Shown here: positions 61,663-64,000 of the stretch, in pieces
How the letters are laid out: each line of letters begins with the position of its first letter
Numbering within the stretch: the first letter of the stretch is position 1
Assembly: GCF_026151205.1 (NCBI RefSeq)
Contig: NC_087083.1
Coordinates: 7,232,460 to 7,296,459 of the forward strand
Reading direction: 5' to 3'
DNA length: 64,000 bases
Origin: Bolinopsis microptera
Taxonomy: Eukaryota; Ctenophora; Tentaculata; Lobata; Bolinopsidae
Position numbers and translations under genes: made by a program
Notes under the pieces: model-generated
What the model saw: only the letters and a program-made list of their open reading frames with translations
What the model was told of the DNA's origin: nothing
The model's database searches: none

Positions 61663-62462
61663 GTGAGAAGATGTTTATTGAGATACTTTATGTCGAGAAA
61701 ATTAATATCATAAAGCAAAATTTGTCTAAAAATTAAGTTAACTATCATGATATCTTGTAGTAGTAGTAAACATACGATTGCTAACCTCACTATAGACCAT
61801 ATTACACTGGGATTGGTTTATCAATATATATTTTTATACATGTAATAAAACATTTGTCCAGTGTAACGATTAAGTTTTTGAGATTATCATGTGATTGACT
61901 GGGCAGATATTCAACAAATGAGAGGTTAACCTCATTTTTTAGCCATATACGGGTGAACTCTTCTACTTAAATATGGTCAGTTCAAATCACCTTTGTCACA
62001 TGATCATAGTTGAGGCATTGGGATACAAATAGATACCTCACGGTGATATTATGGTACATAGCAAAAGTAAGAATCGCATGTAAATAATTCTTACAGTACC
62101 AAATTTGATGGTTAATCTCATTTTCTAGTAAAAAGAAAGTAAAAAAGATTTCAAGTAAATCGGCACTACATCTATTTAGAAATTTGTATACCGTAATCTT
62201 ATGATGGAAATAACAACACTATCATTTAATATATTTTCGCTATACCTTAATTAAGAGTCTAGTTTAACCTCATTTATTTAAACGCTTAGATATCGTTTTT
62301 ACTAACAATTATTAACCTAGAATTTAGAGTTAACATTAACACCATGACCGAAATAACAAAAATCTTGGAGTGTAATAACATCTTAACCTTAGTTTTATTA
62401 ACCTCTGACTTACTTACTTCAAAAAAAGTTAAGCAGTCCTTACAAATAGAGTCAACCTGTAC

Positions 62463-62666
62463 AGTGTACGTGTACTACGGACTGAACAAGACTATTTCCT
62501 CCTAAATGTTCCTCCTGTTTCAAATTATAGTAAAACTGAGAGAAGTTTTAGTTAATGTGGACCCTCTGTTTGGAACCAGCTTCCTTATCAATTGAGAACA
62601 TTAACCGATATTGTCTTGTTTAAAAAGAGACTAAAAACTCATCTCTTTGAAAAAGCATTCATATAA
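62463..62666 (+). mobile_element. LINE (non-LTR) 3' ORF remnant
   Basis: The frame reads LRTEQDYFLLNVPPVSNYSK, then a stop at 62553, then CGPSVWNQLPYQLRTLTDIV, LFKKRLKTHLFEKAF and a terminal stop at 62664-62666. The G-P-x-x-W-N-x-L-P ... F-K-x-x-L-K-T-H-L-F pattern is the C-terminal end of reverse transcriptase ORFs in CR1/L2/jockey-like LINEs. A 3' UTR with a short TTATTATTAT tail follows to about 62870. The internal stop shows it is decayed. Confidence 0.8.
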
Positions 62667-62869
62667 GTAACATATAATAATTTTTTCATAAAACCCATAC
62701 TTCATAAAAATAAGTTCTTATGTACATATTCATGAGTCGCTTTAGATGGCTTGAACTGAATCTTTGAGCGATTTATAAATTTCTAGTTATTATTATATCG
62801 GGTCTCAATAAGAGGTCTCGACTGCCTAGGCATCAAAGCTTGGCAATCAGTAATTGTTATTATTATACG

Positions 62870-64000
62870 TCATGTGAATGGCAGCAAAATTTGTGTCATC
62901 AAAAAATGAATTTATTTAAAGAATAATATTTTTGTAAATTTGTTTGAGCATTTACCCCCCCCCCTCCTCCCCTCTGGCCTTTAAGGTCCTATTTCTCAAT
63001 AAATTTACTTTTCATTCTCAATCTCTCATAGCAATCATGAAAAATTTACCGTGACTGACGCTATTATGCGACCAAAGATTTAACTGTGTCTCTAAAGGAA
63101 TGGATTCTGGGACTGCGGGCACCTCCGAAAATGGACAGGACCCCAAGAACAAACTGCTTGTTGCTGGTAGGTCACTCTTGATGCAATAATAATATTCCTC
63201 TACTACCGCTATATTCGAATTCCATAGCTTTTTTATGATAAAACCCATCATCTGAGCAGTTCGGTCTACCCCAAAACCGCTTGACTCCACATAAACTTTC
63301 ATATAAAAATACTTACTGATCTAAATAATGATATTATTATACTACAATACAGGAAACGTTCACTTGATTTTTCTGTCGTTAAACCAGGCCTAGGGAACTA
63401 AATGTTCAAATGGTTACAAATCCTTAAATGTTGGATTAAAAGATTCAGCCTCTTATTTGTGGATAAGATTATTTCAGGATTGTACTAAAAGTATTAGCCC
63501 CACTATGTAATGTAGTTCACATCTATCACATCATTATCTAAGAAATGTCACATATCTTTGCCAGATAATACATTGCCAGCATTGTTGTTTTTGTTTATGT
63601 TTGATCACAAGCCACCATTTCTCAATACACTTACAATTGTATACTTGCCACAGCCACTCGGTTATCGCCAAATTTTGCTCATAGTAAGATAGATTACATG
63701 TGATGTGTTTTTACCTTAAGTATTGTAGGAAAAACTATGTCAACATAAGATTAGAAGGACAGTACCACGTTTATTCAAGTCTGAATTTGCTTATATGATA
63801 TTTCAAGAGTAGGCTGGTAAATTGTTGCGCCGGAACATTGTGAAATTTATGGAATTCATTGTAAATGGTTAGTACATAATATAATCATCAAAATCTTTCC
63901 TACATCTACATTGTAGTGTACTATAAACATAGTTCTACACGTACTATTTTCATTTAAAATTGAATTCTATTCATATTTATTAACCTTAATAAGGAATAAG
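62870..64000. other. Non-coding window end
   Basis: No gene supported. A C-rich run is at about 62954-62970. A 95-codon minus-strand open frame at 63018-63302 has no recognised features. Confidence 0.5.

Noticed and set aside
63018-63302. Minus-strand 95-codon open frame
   Set aside because: Composition is protein-like in places but there is no recognisable motif or convincing splice sites; left unannotated.

Overview
The window looks like nuclear DNA from an invertebrate animal. It is AT-rich, its genes are split by GT-AG introns, and one gene is a mosaic of extracellular animal domains (LDLa, TSP1, SEA, ShKT, WAP). ShKT-rich mucin-like proteins and this type of Copia gag are common in cnidarians, so a cnidarian is my best guess, but this is inference; no ribosomal or mitochondrial marker is present to settle it.

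Region 1 (about 2.7-25.0 kb, + strand) is one very large gene read through about 29 coding exons, roughly 14.2 kb of coding sequence or 4,700 residues. All junctions used are GT-AG and phase-compatible; two places need a frame change or an unrecognised tiny intron. Order: LDLa, a long Thr/Ser/Glu/Pro array, TSP1, LDLa, a CILP-like beta/Cys module, SEA, short linkers, ShKT, a second mucin-like region, a giant 4.9-kb exon of 14-residue repeats, ShKT, a second copy of the Cys/beta module, WAP, stop. No C-terminal membrane segment is seen, so a secreted gel-forming or matrix protein is likely. The 5' end and signal peptide were not found.

Region 2 (26.7-38.5 kb, - strand, convergent with the first) is a second gene of at least 17 exons, about 1,360 residues: a polar, acidic, Ser-rich, probably intracellular protein with short basic motifs and an internally repeated FIN-x-KI-x-SR motif. 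I do not recognise its family. Region 3 (38.5-45.0 kb) is mostly non-coding, with a 22-bp satellite, a 30-G run and a tRNA-like sequence. Region 4 (45.2-47.3 kb, - strand) is a NERD-nuclease/SF1-helicase open frame broken by one in-frame stop. Region 5 (47.3-64 kb) is transposon-rich: a complete, young LTR element that keeps gag, protease and a post-integrase domain but has lost integrase and reverse transcriptase, inserted into an older inverted-repeat element; small hAT-like elements with 8-bp target duplications; and a LINE 3' end.

The most unusual signal is that several intronic tandem arrays start exactly at splice junctions, and their repeat unit copies the functional donor or acceptor together with the edge of the exon. 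It occurs in both large genes, and three of the junction-abutting arrays have a 31-bp unit.
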